Assembly (NCBI RefSeq): GCF_014202505.1
Contig: NZ_JACHGW010000001.1
Span: 558,001 to 622,000, forward strand
Direction of reading: 5' to 3'
DNA: 64,000 nucleotides
Source of the DNA: Armatimonas rosea
Lineage (GTDB): Bacteria > Armatimonadota > Armatimonadia > Armatimonadales > Armatimonadaceae
This document shows positions 27,066 through 35,116 of the stretch, in pieces; position 1 is the stretch's first letter, and the number at the start of each line of letters is the position of its first letter. A model generated the notes under the pieces. It did not search any database, had not been told where the DNA came from, and saw nothing but the letters and a program-made list of their open reading frames with translations. A program made the translations under genes and the position numbers.

Positions 27066-27521
27066 ATGCCACGCATTGAGAGCCATATCTTAATCAAGAC
27101 CTACCGGGATGCCGTGATTGAAGTCGCCCGCGACAACGAGGCCTTTCCGGAGTTCATGGACGATGTCGAGTCTGTGACGGTTCTGACGCGCTCCGAGGAC
27201 GGTAAGACCGTCACCAGCGAGTGGGTGGGGATCGTCCCCAAGCTCAAGAAGCGCATCACCTGGGCCGAGGAAGATGTCTGGGATCTGGAGCGCGGGATGC
27301 TCAACTTCAAGCAGGTCAGCGGTGACTTCGACGAGTTCCATGGCACCTGGACCTTCACCGAGATCGAGCCGGGCCTGACCAAGTTCGACTCCGTGCTGGT
27401 CTACCGCCTGGAGATCCCGCTGGTGGGAGCGCTCATCAACGCTATCATCCACAAGACCATGCAGAACAATGTCGAGGCCACCCAGCAAGCCATCAAGAAG
27501 CGCTGCGAAGGCCGCGCGTAG
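27066..27521 (+). CDS. SRPBCC family protein (START/RatA-like)
   Basis: A 151-residue protein of the START-like helix-grip fold that forms a hydrophobic ligand pocket. The N-terminal IKTYRDAVIEVARDNEAFPEF and WKx-like central strands resemble coenzyme Q-binding COQ10/RatA-type proteins and polyketide cyclases. Ligand unknown. The ATG at 27066 is preferred over 27024 because of the leaderless box and alignment with family N-termini. A short hairpin follows the gene. Confidence 0.85.
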   Translation: MPRIESHILIKTYRDAVIEVARDNEAFPEFMDDVESVTVLTRSEDGKTVTSEWVGIVPKLKKRITWAEEDVWDLERGMLNFKQVSGDFDEFHGTWTFTEIEPGLTKFDSVLVYRLEIPLVGALINAIIHKTMQNNVEATQQAIKKRCEGRA

Positions 27522-27537
27522 CCGTCGCCCTCTCAAG

Positions 27538-27558
27538 CCCGGACACTCGTTGTCCGGG
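27538..27558. repeat. Perfect stem-loop between two plus-strand genes
   Basis: CCCGGACA-CTCGT-TGTCCGGG forms an 8-bp stem with a 5-nt loop, without a T-tract. A similar CTCGTT-looped hairpin (GGCAACTCGTTGCC) lies near 34597. Confidence 0.6.
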
Positions 27559-27572
27559 AGCCCGCCAAGCCC

Positions 27573-27857
27573 ATGAACCTCCCCGATGACTACACCTTTG
27601 ATGTGCTCTCCGCGCGGGCACAGCTAGCCGCGCTGGCGCTCAAGACCCCCGATGCGCCCATCACCCTGACCCTGGCGCAGCTCGGTGCGGGAGGGCTGGA
27701 GGCGGAGTCGGACATTCGGCTAAAGGCGACCGAGGCTGCCGCGCTCCTGGAGCAAGTGGGGGAGGACCAGCGCATCCACGGCAAGCCGATCTATGTCTTG
27801 CGCATCACCGAATCGCGGTTTGAAACGCCGCCACCGCCGCCTCGGGACGATCCGTAA
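27573..27857 (+). CDS. Small hypothetical protein
   Basis: A 94-residue acidic protein (MNLPDDYTFDVLSARAQLAA) with a proline-rich end. No family is recognised. Codon use is like its neighbours and the frame starts 15 bp after the stem-loop. It overlaps the convergent 108-residue gene by 53 bp, so one of the two may be shorter than shown. Confidence 0.55.
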   Translation: MNLPDDYTFDVLSARAQLAALALKTPDAPITLTLAQLGAGGLEAESDIRLKATEAAALLEQVGEDQRIHGKPIYVLRITESRFETPPPPPRDDP

Positions 27858-28131
27858 AGGCGTAGACCTCTAGCGATTTCTCGTAGAGCGCACGGCGCAG
27901 GATGAAGTGCTGTCGGCAGATATTGTCGTGGTAGAGCAGGTCCCGAAAGAGATTGGGGTGCCGGAAGAACGCCGCATCGTGGAGCTGCTCCGCGACCGAG
28001 GTGAAGCGCCAGCCAAACTCCCCATCCGCGAGGAAAAAGTGGTCACAGGGCGGCCCCTCAATCGGGGAGCAGTCCGTGCCACAGTAAGGGCAGACCCAGC
28101 CAGGTACAAGCACAACCAGAACGTACCGCAA
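27805..28131 (-). CDS. Hypothetical protein with N-terminal Cys-pair
   Basis: A 108-residue protein with CPYCGTDCSPIEGPPCDHFF near the N-terminus, a cysteine arrangement that could bind zinc, followed by a helical part rich in aromatic and basic residues (FFRHPNLFRDLLYHDNICRQHF). No family is recognised. It overlaps the convergent gene by 53 bp. The ordered hydrophobic pattern and the cysteines make it more likely real than a shadow. Confidence 0.6.
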   Translation of the reverse strand: MRYVLVVLVPGWVCPYCGTDCSPIEGPPCDHFFLADGEFGWRFTSVAEQLHDAAFFRHPNLFRDLLYHDNICRQHFILRRALYEKSLEVYAFTDRPEAAVAAFQTAIR

Positions 28132-28199
28132 GTTCTATGCCTCTGTCAAGCGCAACCAAGTCCCGCTTCCTGTCGTCTTTTTTTAAGGAGAGATGCAAG

Positions 28200-28889
28200 A
28201 TGTTGCGGAAGATTCGGGATGGGTGGAATCGGCTGGTCTGGTGCCTTCTTCTGGGGAAGCCCTCGCCACTCGCCGAGGCTGAGGAGAGAGAGCGTGCCAT
28301 GGACCGAGCCCACGAGGCGACGGAGCAGCTCCTACAGGTACTACGGCAAGACCTAGAGCCCCTGGCACGCCTGCAAGCGCTCGAAGACCACCTCGCGCTC
28401 TATCCGGAGAGCGATCATGGGCGACGGTTTTATCTCCACCTGCTTGCGACCGAGGGGCGCACCGAGGAGGCACTCGCTCTCTGCCAGGAGTACCAGCAGC
28501 GACGCCCTGCGGGCGGCTACGGCTGGGTGGGAGTCTCGCTGTTGAGCGAGCTGGGACGCCATGAGGAGGCCTTGGCACTCTGCGAAGAGCAACGCGGGAA
28601 TCTCCCCTACCCCGAACTTGAGCACCCCTTGGCATTGCGTGTTGTCGAGCTACGCCTTGCTCAGGGGCAGCGTGAGGAGGCACGTGTGGCGCTCCGCCAA
28701 GCCCAGAGCGTCCGGCGCCACGCGCCATCGTCCGAGGAGTTTCTCCTTGAGGCGGAGCTGGAAGCGCTGGAAGGCAAGCGGGAGAGCGCGGCACGGCTCC
28801 TGAAGCGTGCTCTCTGGAGCACCCCCGATGACGGGGCACGGCCCATTCAGGAAAAAGTCGGGCGTCTGCGGCAACGCTACGGGCTGTGA
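28200..28889 (+). CDS. TPR-like helical protein
   Basis: A 229-residue cytoplasmic protein with repeated helical pairs resembling tetratricopeptide repeats (EGRTEEALALCQEYQQRRP, LGRHEEALALCEEQ, GQREEARVALRQAQ, GKRESAARLLKRAL). The ATG at 28200 is chosen because AAGGAG lies 9 bp upstream; an in-frame ATG at 28137 lacks a site. Such proteins mediate protein contacts; the partner is unknown. The globin gene follows directly. Confidence 0.75.
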   Translation: MLRKIRDGWNRLVWCLLLGKPSPLAEAEERERAMDRAHEATEQLLQVLRQDLEPLARLQALEDHLALYPESDHGRRFYLHLLATEGRTEEALALCQEYQQRRPAGGYGWVGVSLLSELGRHEEALALCEEQRGNLPYPELEHPLALRVVELRLAQGQREEARVALRQAQSVRRHAPSSEEFLLEAELEALEGKRESAARLLKRALWSTPDDGARPIQEKVGRLRQRYGL

Positions 28890-28894
28890 GCCGG

Positions 28895-28900
28895 TACAAT
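28895..28900 (+). promoter_or_regulatory. -10 box (TACAAT) for globin gene
   Basis: TACAAT ends 9 bp before the ATG at 28910, suggesting a very short leader or none. Confidence 0.45.
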
Positions 28901-28909
28901 AGAGAAACG

Positions 28910-29332
28910 ATGGCGCAGGAGCTGATAGAGAAAGAGAGCCAGAGTGTCTGGGAGCGGCTGGGGGGCACCGATGGAGGAGCGCCTGAGGCCTTTGCCGCGC
29001 TGGTCGATGCCTTCTACGATGGGGTCGCCGAGGATGCACTCCTGCGGCCGATGTATCCTGCGGAGAGCGATCTCAAGGAGGAGCGCGAGAACCTGGCGCT
29101 CTTTCTGATCCAGTACTTCGGCGGCCCGGCACTCTACGCGGTCAAGCGCGGCCACCCGCGCCTGCGGATGCGCCACAACCCCTTTAAGATCGGCCCCGCC
29201 GCCCGCGATATCTGGCTGAAGCACATGGAGGCTGCGCTGGTCGCCACCCCCGCGATCACGCCCGTGGCCCCGACCCTCCGCGCCTACTTTATCGAGGTCG
29301 CCCACTTTCTCCAGAACTCCGACACGGACTGA
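28910..29332 (+). CDS. Truncated haemoglobin, group II (O) type
   Basis: A 140-residue 2-on-2 globin. The B-helix FYDGVAED, the YFGGPALYAVKRGHPRLRMRH segment with the proximal histidine, and FKIGPAARDIWLKHM are hallmarks of group II truncated globins, including the Trp of the G helix. Such proteins bind O2, NO or sulfide and help in redox stress. The ATG at 28910 follows a -10 box; an upstream in-frame ATG at 28886 lies inside the previous gene's end and is unlikely. Confidence 0.92.
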   Translation: MAQELIEKESQSVWERLGGTDGGAPEAFAALVDAFYDGVAEDALLRPMYPAESDLKEERENLALFLIQYFGGPALYAVKRGHPRLRMRHNPFKIGPAARDIWLKHMEAALVATPAITPVAPTLRAYFIEVAHFLQNSDTD

Positions 29333-29408
29333 GATAGAGGGATATACTGAAGCTGTCCCGCCGCAATGCCAAGGGTGGCCGGTGGGCGAAAGGTTCCAGG
29401 TGATACCC

Positions 29409-29540
29409 ATGGGTGATAAATCTCCCAAGTCGGTGAAGAAGCAGGCCGGACAGAAGCAGGGCCGTGAAGATGCTGCAAAGACCAAGCGCGATGCCGACGA
29501 GGCAGCACGCATCGCGGCAAAAGTTCCCCCAAAGAAGTGA
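29409..29540 (+). CDS. Small conserved protein (MGDKSPKS family)
   Basis: A 43-residue, very basic, Lys/Ala-rich peptide beginning MGDKSPKSVKKQAGQKQ. The MGDKSPKS start is shared by short proteins of many bacteria, where function is unknown; the charge suggests nucleic-acid binding or disorder. AGGTG lies 8 bp before the ATG. A strong terminator follows at 29554. It is too short for routine gene finding but the ends and terminator are well defined. Confidence 0.75.
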   Translation: MGDKSPKSVKKQAGQKQGREDAAKTKRDADEAARIAAKVPPKK

Positions 29541-29553
29541 CTCCTCTCGAACA

Positions 29554-29590
29554 CCCCTCGCGCACCGCGCGGGGGGCTTTTGTTTTTTTA
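29554..29590 (+). terminator. Rho-independent terminator
   Basis: CCCCTCGCGC-ACC-GCGCGGGGGG forms a strong stem followed by CTTTTGTTTTTTT. It ends the small-protein transcript and insulates the aldolase gene at 29605. Confidence 0.85.
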
Positions 29591-29592
29591 GG

Positions 29593-29598
29593 TAAACT
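29593..29598 (+). promoter_or_regulatory. -10 box (TAAACT) for aldolase/dehydrogenase gene
   Basis: TAAACT ends 6 bp before the ATG at 29605 and starts 3 bp after the terminator T-tract. Confidence 0.5.
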
Positions 29599-29604
29599 AC
29601 CCGC

Positions 29605-31731
29605 ATGACTCTGACACTTCTCTCTGACCTCTGGGACGACTCTCTGGCGGCGACGCTTGATGAGCCCGAGCTGCTGCGCTATCGCTCCAACCTGCTGGGC
29701 TCCGACCCGCGCCTGACCAACTTCGGCGGGGGCAACACCAGCGCAAAAATCCCCCTGCCCGACCCCGTGACCGGCGAGACCGCGACGGTGCTCTGGGTAA
29801 AGGGCTCCGGCGGCGACCTGGGCACCATCAAGCGCGAGGGCTTCGCGACCCTCTACCAAGACAAATTAGAGGCGCTGAAGAAACGCTACCGGGGCGATGC
29901 CTTTGAGGACGAGATGGTCGATCTCTACCCGCTCTGTGTCTTTGGCACCAATCCCCGCGCGGCCTCGATCGACACCCCACTCCATGCGTTTTTGCCGTTT
30001 CGCCATGTCGATCACCTCCACCCAGACTGGGCGATCGCGCTGGCGGCGTCGGCCAATGGCCCGGAGCTGCTCGAAAAACTCCGCGCGGAGACGGGCCTGC
30101 ACCTGGTCTGGCTGCCCTGGAAGCGCCCCGGCTTCGAGCTGGGTCTCTGGCTGGAGAAGGCGGTCGCCGAGAACCCGAGCTGCGATGGGATCATCCTGGG
30201 CTCACACGGGATCTTCACCTGGGGCGATGATGCCAAGGGGAGCTACCTCAACACGCTCCGTGTCCTCGATCTCATTGGGCAGTTTGTCTTGAAGCATATC
30301 GACCATGCCACGCTCTTTGGCGGACAGATCACCGAGCCACGCTCTGACCGCCGTGCGCTGGCCCGATTTGTTCTTCCCGCGCTCCGGGGCCGCAACCTCG
30401 CCCACTTCTCCGACTCCGAGGCCGTCCTGCGCTTTGTGAGCTCCGCCGATGCCGCCGCGCTTGCGGAGAAGGGGACGAGCTGCCCGGATCACTTTGTGCG
30501 CACCAAGGTCAAGCCGCTGTTTGTGCACTGGGACGCGAAAAACGGCACGGCGTCCGACCTGCTCGCTGCCATTCAAGACGCGCTCCCCGGCTACCGCGCC
30601 GACTACGCGGCCTACTACGAAACCAACAAGGAGCCCGACTCGCCCGCCATCCGCTCCAGTGACCCGTCGGTGGTGCTCATTCCCGGTGTGGGGATGCTCA
30701 GCTTTGGCAAGAACAAGCAGGAGGCGCGCATCACTGGTGAGTTCTACACCAACGCGATCCATGTCATGGAGGGGGCCACGAGCATGGCCCCCCCCGCCCC
30801 CACAGGTGGGGGAGCCGGAAATTATGTCTCGCTGACGCCGCGCGAGGCGTTTCGGATCGAGTACTGGCTGCTGGAAGAGGCGAAGCTAAAGCGCATGCCG
30901 CCGGAGAAAGAGCTGGCGCGGCAGGTCGCTGTGGTGGTGGGGACGGGGAGTGGGATCGGGCGGGCGGTGGTGAACCGGCTCGTGAAAGATGGCGCGGTGG
31001 TGGTCTGTGCGGACATTAATCTGGCGCTAGCGCAGGAGACCGCTGCGCCGCACGGGGAGAGCGCCCTCGCCGTGGAGTGCAATATCACGGATCGCGCGTC
31101 GGTGCGGGCGGCGATGGACGCCGCGACTCTGGCCTACGGGGGAATCGACACGCTGATCGCTGTGGCTGCTGTGATCTTCTCCCCCGACGACACCGGCCGC
31201 GTCACCGAGGCGCAGTGGCGCACGACCTTCGACGTGAACACGCTCGGGAGCTACCTGGCCGCCGACGAGGCGATGCAGGTGATGCAGGCGCAGGGCAGCG
31301 GCGGTCAGGTCGTGCTAATCTCTAGCGCCAATGGCGTGGTCGCCAAGCAGGGGAGCTTTGCCTACGATGCCAGCAAGGCGGCGCTGAATCATCTGGTCCG
31401 CGAGCTGGCCGTGGTCGGTGGCCCCAGCGGGATTCGCGTCAATGGCGTCTCTCCCGCGTCGGTGGTCTCCGGCAGCCACCAGTTCCCTCGGGATCGTGTC
31501 TTGACGTCGCTGGCTAAGTACGGGATCGACTTCGACCCGAGCGAGGAGACCGAGGCGCTCCGCGAGAAGCTCGCCGGGTTCTACGCCCAACGCACACTCC
31601 TCAAGAAGCGCGTCACCCCCGAGGCGGTCGCCGAGGCGGTCTTTCTCCTTGCCTCCCCTACGCGCTTCTCTCTCACCACCGGGCAGTCGCTCCCCGTGGA
31701 CGCCGGCCTCACCGAGGCGTTTCTGCGGTAA
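29605..31731 (+). CDS. Bifunctional rhamnulose-1-phosphate aldolase/short-chain dehydrogenase
   Basis: A 708-residue fusion enzyme of L-rhamnose breakdown. The N-terminal class II aldolase domain (about 20-440; FGGGNTSAKIP, DTPLHAFLPFRHVDHLHPDW with metal histidines, ILGSHGIFTWG) would split rhamnulose-1-phosphate to DHAP and lactaldehyde. The C-terminal SDR domain (about 440-708; VVGTGSGIGRAVV, ISSANGVVAKQGSFAYDASKAAL with catalytic Ser/Tyr/Lys) would oxidise lactaldehyde. This fusion is known in Bacillus as RhaEW. A palindrome at 30787-30816 inserts about ten Pro/Gly residues (APPAPTGGGAG) between IHVMEGATSM and YVSL, where homologs I recall are continuous. No rha transporter or kinase is in the window. 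Confidence 0.93.
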   Translation: MTLTLLSDLWDDSLAATLDEPELLRYRSNLLGSDPRLTNFGGGNTSAKIPLPDPVTGETATVLWVKGSGGDLGTIKREGFATLYQDKLEALKKRYRGDAFEDEMVDLYPLCVFGTNPRAASIDTPLHAFLPFRHVDHLHPDWAIALAASANGPELLEKLRAETGLHLVWLPWKRPGFELGLWLEKAVAENPSCDGIILGSHGIFTWGDDAKGSYLNTLRVLDLIGQFVLKHIDHATLFGGQITEPRSDRRALARFVLPALRGRNLAHFSDSEAVLRFVSSADAAALAEKGTSCPDHFVRTKVKPLFVHWDAKNGTASDLLAAIQDALPGYRADYAAYYETNKEPDSPAIRSSDPSVVLIPGVGMLSFGKNKQEARITGEFYTNAIHVMEGATSMAPPAPTGGGAGNYVSLTPREAFRIEYWLLEEAKLKRMPPEKELARQVAVVVGTGSGIGRAVVNRLVKDGAVVVCADINLALAQETAAPHGESALAVECNITDRASVRAAMDAATLAYGGIDTLIAVAAVIFSPDDTGRVTEAQWRTTFDVNTLGSYLAADEAMQVMQAQGSGGQVVLISSANGVVAKQGSFAYDASKAALNHLVRELAVVGGPSGIRVNGVSPASVVSGSHQFPRDRVLTSLAKYGIDFDPSEETEALREKLAGFYAQRTLLKKRVTPEAVAEAVFLLASPTRFSLTTGQSLPVDAGLTEAFLR
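30787..30816. repeat. Palindromic element inside aldolase/dehydrogenase gene
   Basis: A 30-bp C-run/G-run palindrome, 27 of 30 positions identical to 20582-20611. It encodes an in-frame Pro/Gly loop in the linker before the dehydrogenase half. Confidence 0.85.
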
Positions 31732-31839
31732 AAACGCAGCGATCAGCCGGAGGGGGTCGGCGGTGGTGCCGCCGGGGGGAGGTAGGGCGGGCGAAAATAA
31801 ATTTCCCGGCGTCGTGAGTGTTTTTTGTTCGAGTCGTGC

Positions 31840-31845
31840 TCTAAT
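31840..31845 (+). promoter_or_regulatory. -10 box (TCTAAT) for sigma factor gene
   Basis: TCTAAT ends 9 bp before the ATG at 31855 in an AT-richer stretch. The preceding 123-bp gap has a G-rich run but no other recognisable signal. Confidence 0.4.
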
Positions 31846-31854
31846 CTCTTGACA

Positions 31855-32406
31855 ATGACACTCTGGTGGCTACGGCGGACCGGGACGGTGGCTTCTCTCT
31901 CGGAGCGTGACTTGCTGGTGCGAGCGCGCTCGGGGGACACGGAGGCGATCCGGGCCTTGCTGACGCCGCACGAGCCGCTGGTCTTCCGTCTCTGCCTGGC
32001 GATCCTGGGCAACCGGGCGGATGCGGAGGACGCGGCACAAGAGACCCTGCTGGCGGCGATTCGGGCGCTCCCCAAGTTCCGCGGCGACGCGCAGCTCTCG
32101 ACTTGGCTGGTGCGGATTGCACGCAATGTCTGCACCAAGCACCGCCGGGCAAATGCATCACTCGATGAGCTCGCGCTCTCCGTGGCGGGGCCGGAAGAGG
32201 CAGCGCTGGAGCGCGTGGTATTGCAAGAGGCGCTGGCACACCTCACGGAGCTCCAGCGTAGCTGTTTGATGCTACAAGCCGTCGAGGGCTGGAGTATCGC
32301 CGAGATCGCAAGCAGCCTTAGTGTCACGTCCAAGAAAGTCGAAAACGAGCTGTACCGCGCCCGAAAGGCGCTGGCTCGTTGGGAGGAAGACAATCATGGA
32401 AAGTAA
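31855..32406 (+). CDS. ECF-type RNA polymerase sigma factor
   Basis: A 183-residue sigma-70 family protein of the extracytoplasmic-function type. Region 2 spans about 20-95 (ILGNRADAEDAAQETLLAAIRALPKF, STWLVRIARNVC) and region 4 about 125-180 (LTELQRSCLMLQAVEGWSIAEIA, VENELYRARKAL). It would direct polymerase to a small set of promoters. Its stop overlaps the start of the membrane/ankyrin gene by 11 bp, the usual place of an anti-sigma factor. The ATG at 31855 is preferred to 31825 because it follows a -10 box. Confidence 0.92.
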   Translation: MTLWWLRRTGTVASLSERDLLVRARSGDTEAIRALLTPHEPLVFRLCLAILGNRADAEDAAQETLLAAIRALPKFRGDAQLSTWLVRIARNVCTKHRRANASLDELALSVAGPEEAALERVVLQEALAHLTELQRSCLMLQAVEGWSIAEIASSLSVTSKKVENELYRARKALARWEEDNHGK

Positions 32407-34558
32407 GTGGACGGAAGCGATTCACACCACACCCGCGCCTGAGCCGGGTGTCTTGACGGAGCGTGCGCTGGCTCAAGCACCCCAAAAGTCACGCCGTGCG
32501 CTCCGCCCCTACACCTACGGAAGCCTCGCGCTGGCTGCGACACTGCCTCTGGCTTTTTTTGCGCTGAAGAAAGCAAGCACCGAGGCACCGACAGCCATCA
32601 CGGAAAGCCCGACGACCGGCACGCCGCGACCGACGGCTGCAAAGGAAAAATCAATGACGGTTACACAAAGGCCGATGACTGAAATTGTAAGACCAACGAC
32701 TGCTCAAGTCGCTCCGAGAACTGTTTTGCAAAGACCAACGACTGCTCCAATTGCTCCGATAACTGTTTCTGTCGCTCCGACGACTGTTTTGCAAAGGCCG
32801 ATGGCTGTAACGGTCGATCAAGCCAGTCCCCTCAGTCAGTGGGAAACCGATGAGCTCTCTCGGACTCCTCCTGCCTACAATCTCCCGCTTGATCCCACCA
32901 ACCCGATCGACGGGCGTCTTTCCTTCCAGATTGGCCTTTTCCCGCTGAGGTCCCTAGAGCCGTCAAGGCACTCCGAGGTTGCGCGAGCAGTCCGCGAGGG
33001 CACTCCGGGCACCTCCCTACAAGCCGGTCTCACGCCACGTGTTGCTATCGTACTGCCTGGTGACACTCCCGATAAGCTCCTCCACCCTTGGCAGGAAAGT
33101 GCGAGAGCCCTCCAGGCCCGGTGGGGTGGTCTGACGTTCCAGCTGGGCTTGCAAGGCGTGACCGGCACGGCCTCCCGCGGACTTCTGTCGCTCGCAAAAC
33201 CGGATCGCTTGCCCACGACCCGCCTCGTGGTGGCGTCGGTGAGAGCGGAGCCCGATGGCTCGCTCGTGCTGCTTCCGTCGCCTTGCACCAGCCCTATGGA
33301 GGAGATTCTCAAGAACCCCAAGCTCCGTGACCACACCCAGGTCAAGCTCACGCCTTCCGTGGTCGCGGCACTCAAGGCCAAGGGCATCACGGAGTTTATC
33401 GGGAAGTCCATTGAGGCCAGCGGCAAGAGCGAGACAAGTCTCTACCTTTCCCGCCCCGCCTTTGAGGTGACCACGGTAACGGTGGAGAAGGCCGAGGAGC
33501 TCGCGATCACTCCCTCCGCCCCAACGAGCTTTGTGGTCGCTACGGCCACGCCCGAGGCCGACGGTGCGCTGGTGCTGAGGGCTCAGCCCCGCCAGTACGC
33601 GCTGGAAGAGGTGAAGAAGAACCCGAAGCTGCGCGACTACACGCAAGTCAAGCTCACGCCGTCGGTCGTGGCAGCGCTGAAGGCAAGAGGTTTCACCGAG
33701 CTCGTGGGGAAGGCTATCGAGGCCACGGGGAAGAGCGAGACAAGCATCTACCTTGCCTTTCCCGCGTTTGAAGGAACAACCGTGACTGTGGAGAGACCCG
33801 AGGATATCCTGATTGGGATACCCTTCCAGCAGGGACAAGGCCAGGATCTTCTGCGGCGGCTGCGTGAGGCAAAAGATCATCAGGCACGCTATGAGCTTCT
33901 GGTTAGCCCGACATTCAACGAGGTTCTCTTCGCGGCGGCGGAGCGTGGCGATGAGGCGACTGTGATCGAGCTGGTGCAGTGGTCGTGGTTTGGGGGGCCA
34001 CAGGAGGCAGCCAAGGGCGGCAATGGCGTCACGTGGGCCGCGTACTGCCCGACTATCGAGCCCGTCAAGGCGCTTCTGGAGCGCGGTATCCCCGCCGGAG
34101 TCGCCGATGCGAGTGGGAACACGGGCCTCCATCGCACCTACCGGGCCGAGATCGCCGAGCTTCTGCTCAAACACAAAGCCCCGACAGAGAGCAAAAACGC
34201 CGACGGTGAGACGCCGCTGATGGCGCAGACGCGTCAAACGGACCGCTGGCTAGGACGGCTTGGCGTCGTGCAGGCACTTCTTGCCGCCGGAGCCAATCCC
34301 AATGCTACCGACAACCAGGGACGAACCCCGCTGATGTGGGCAGCAAAGAGCGGCCTCCCCGACCTTGTGGAGGCACTCCTCAAGAAGGGCGCCGACCCGA
34401 AGCGCAAGGACAAAGCTGGCAAGACCGCCCGCGACTATACCGCTGCCTGGCCGTGGGGCACCGCTCCCGGCTTGCTCACCCACGAGAGAGCAAAACAGCT
34501 CCAGCACGACTCCGAGGCCGACCGGGCACGCGTGGAGATGCTCCTTCGAGGCAAATAA
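32396..34558 (+). CDS. Putative anti-sigma/partner protein: membrane segment, duplicated module, ankyrin repeats
   Basis: A 720-residue protein co-translated with the sigma factor. Order: short cytoplasmic part (1-40), one transmembrane segment (about 41-58), a Pro/Thr-rich repeat linker (about 62-145) built from units such as RPTTA-VAP, a unique region, two copies of a 58-residue module (KNPKLRD, TQVKLTPSVVAALKA, SGKSETSLYL), then ankyrin repeats (about 510-690; NTGLHRTYRAEIAELLLKHKA, GRTPLMWAAKSGLPDLVEALLKKGAD). In position and topology it fits a membrane anti-sigma factor, but no zinc anti-sigma HxxxCxxC motif is present. The module pair does not match a family I know. AGGAAG precedes the ATG. 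Confidence 0.75.
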   Translation: MESKWTEAIHTTPAPEPGVLTERALAQAPQKSRRALRPYTYGSLALAATLPLAFFALKKASTEAPTAITESPTTGTPRPTAAKEKSMTVTQRPMTEIVRPTTAQVAPRTVLQRPTTAPIAPITVSVAPTTVLQRPMAVTVDQASPLSQWETDELSRTPPAYNLPLDPTNPIDGRLSFQIGLFPLRSLEPSRHSEVARAVREGTPGTSLQAGLTPRVAIVLPGDTPDKLLHPWQESARALQARWGGLTFQLGLQGVTGTASRGLLSLAKPDRLPTTRLVVASVRAEPDGSLVLLPSPCTSPMEEILKNPKLRDHTQVKLTPSVVAALKAKGITEFIGKSIEASGKSETSLYLSRPAFEVTTVTVEKAEELAITPSAPTSFVVATATPEADGALVLRAQPRQYALEEVKKNPKLRDYTQVKLTPSVVAALKARGFTELVGKAIEATGKSETSIYLAFPAFEGTTVTVERPEDILIGIPFQQGQGQDLLRRLREAKDHQARYELLVSPTFNEVLFAAAERGDEATVIELVQWSWFGGPQEAAKGGNGVTWAAYCPTIEPVKALLERGIPAGVADASGNTGLHRTYRAEIAELLLKHKAPTESKNADGETPLMAQTRQTDRWLGRLGVVQALLAAGANPNATDNQGRTPLMWAAKSGLPDLVEALLKKGADPKRKDKAGKTARDYTAAWPWGTAPGLLTHERAKQLQHDSEADRARVEMLLRGK
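33311..33790 (+). repeat. Intragenic direct repeat of a 58-residue module
   Basis: 33311-33484 and 33617-33790 encode nearly the same 58 residues, differing by conservative changes (H/Y, K/R, I/F, S/A). It indicates a recent tandem duplication within the sigma-partner gene. Confidence 0.85.
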
Positions 34559-34720
34559 AACGATGCGAAGCGAGGAGTTGAAAATTCCTCGCTAAAGGCA
34601 ACTCGTTGCCAAACGTCCTGCCGGACGGTAAATACTCTTGGCCCGGAGGGCCTTCGGCGCGAAGCGCCTCTAGCGAGTGGTTTTCAACCACTCGTCACCG
34701 TCCATGGAAAAATAAAAACA
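34559..34720. repeat. Intergenic hairpin-rich repeat
   Basis: The gap holds GGCAACTCGTTGCC, a CCTGCCGGACGG unit resembling 55360-55390, GGCGCGAAGCGCC, and GAGTGG-TTTTCAA-CCACTC. No coding sense or promoter is clear. Confidence 0.6.
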
Positions 34721-35116
34721 ATGAAAAAATTAGGATATGTGATCCGTGTCACGAAGCAGACCCAAGCGAAAGAGGGACTGAACTACACACTCGAGGCGCG
34801 GCGTGTTTCTCCTGAGGCGGTGCTTGTCTCGATGGAGATTCCGCGCGAGGGGAAGCTGAAGGACATGAGCCACGTGACGATGGACATTCGGCCAAATCTT
34901 CCCCCGACGAATGGCCCCGTCTCCTACAGCCCGTTGGTCTCCGCGCCGTTGCTCGTCACCGTGGGAAAGAACGGCGCGTGGAGTGTCTCGTTTCAGCTTG
35001 CCTCCGAGCTCGCAGAGCGCTGCTCGGTGGACCTCTTGATCCCCAAGGGGCCGCGCGGCTACTTTTACTACGCGGTGGAGCTCAAGGAGTACATCACCGA
35101 TGTTTCTTCCCGCTAG
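34721..35116 (+). CDS. Hypothetical protein
   Basis: A 131-residue soluble protein (MKKLGYVIRVTKQTQAKEGL) with beta-strand pattern and a basic character. No family, signal peptide or catalytic motif is recognised. There is no ribosome site; an A-rich run precedes the ATG. It ends 23 bp inside the convergent cysteine-cluster gene. Confidence 0.6.
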   Translation: MKKLGYVIRVTKQTQAKEGLNYTLEARRVSPEAVLVSMEIPREGKLKDMSHVTMDIRPNLPPTNGPVSYSPLVSAPLLVTVGKNGAWSVSFQLASELAERCSVDLLIPKGPRGYFYYAVELKEYITDVSSR

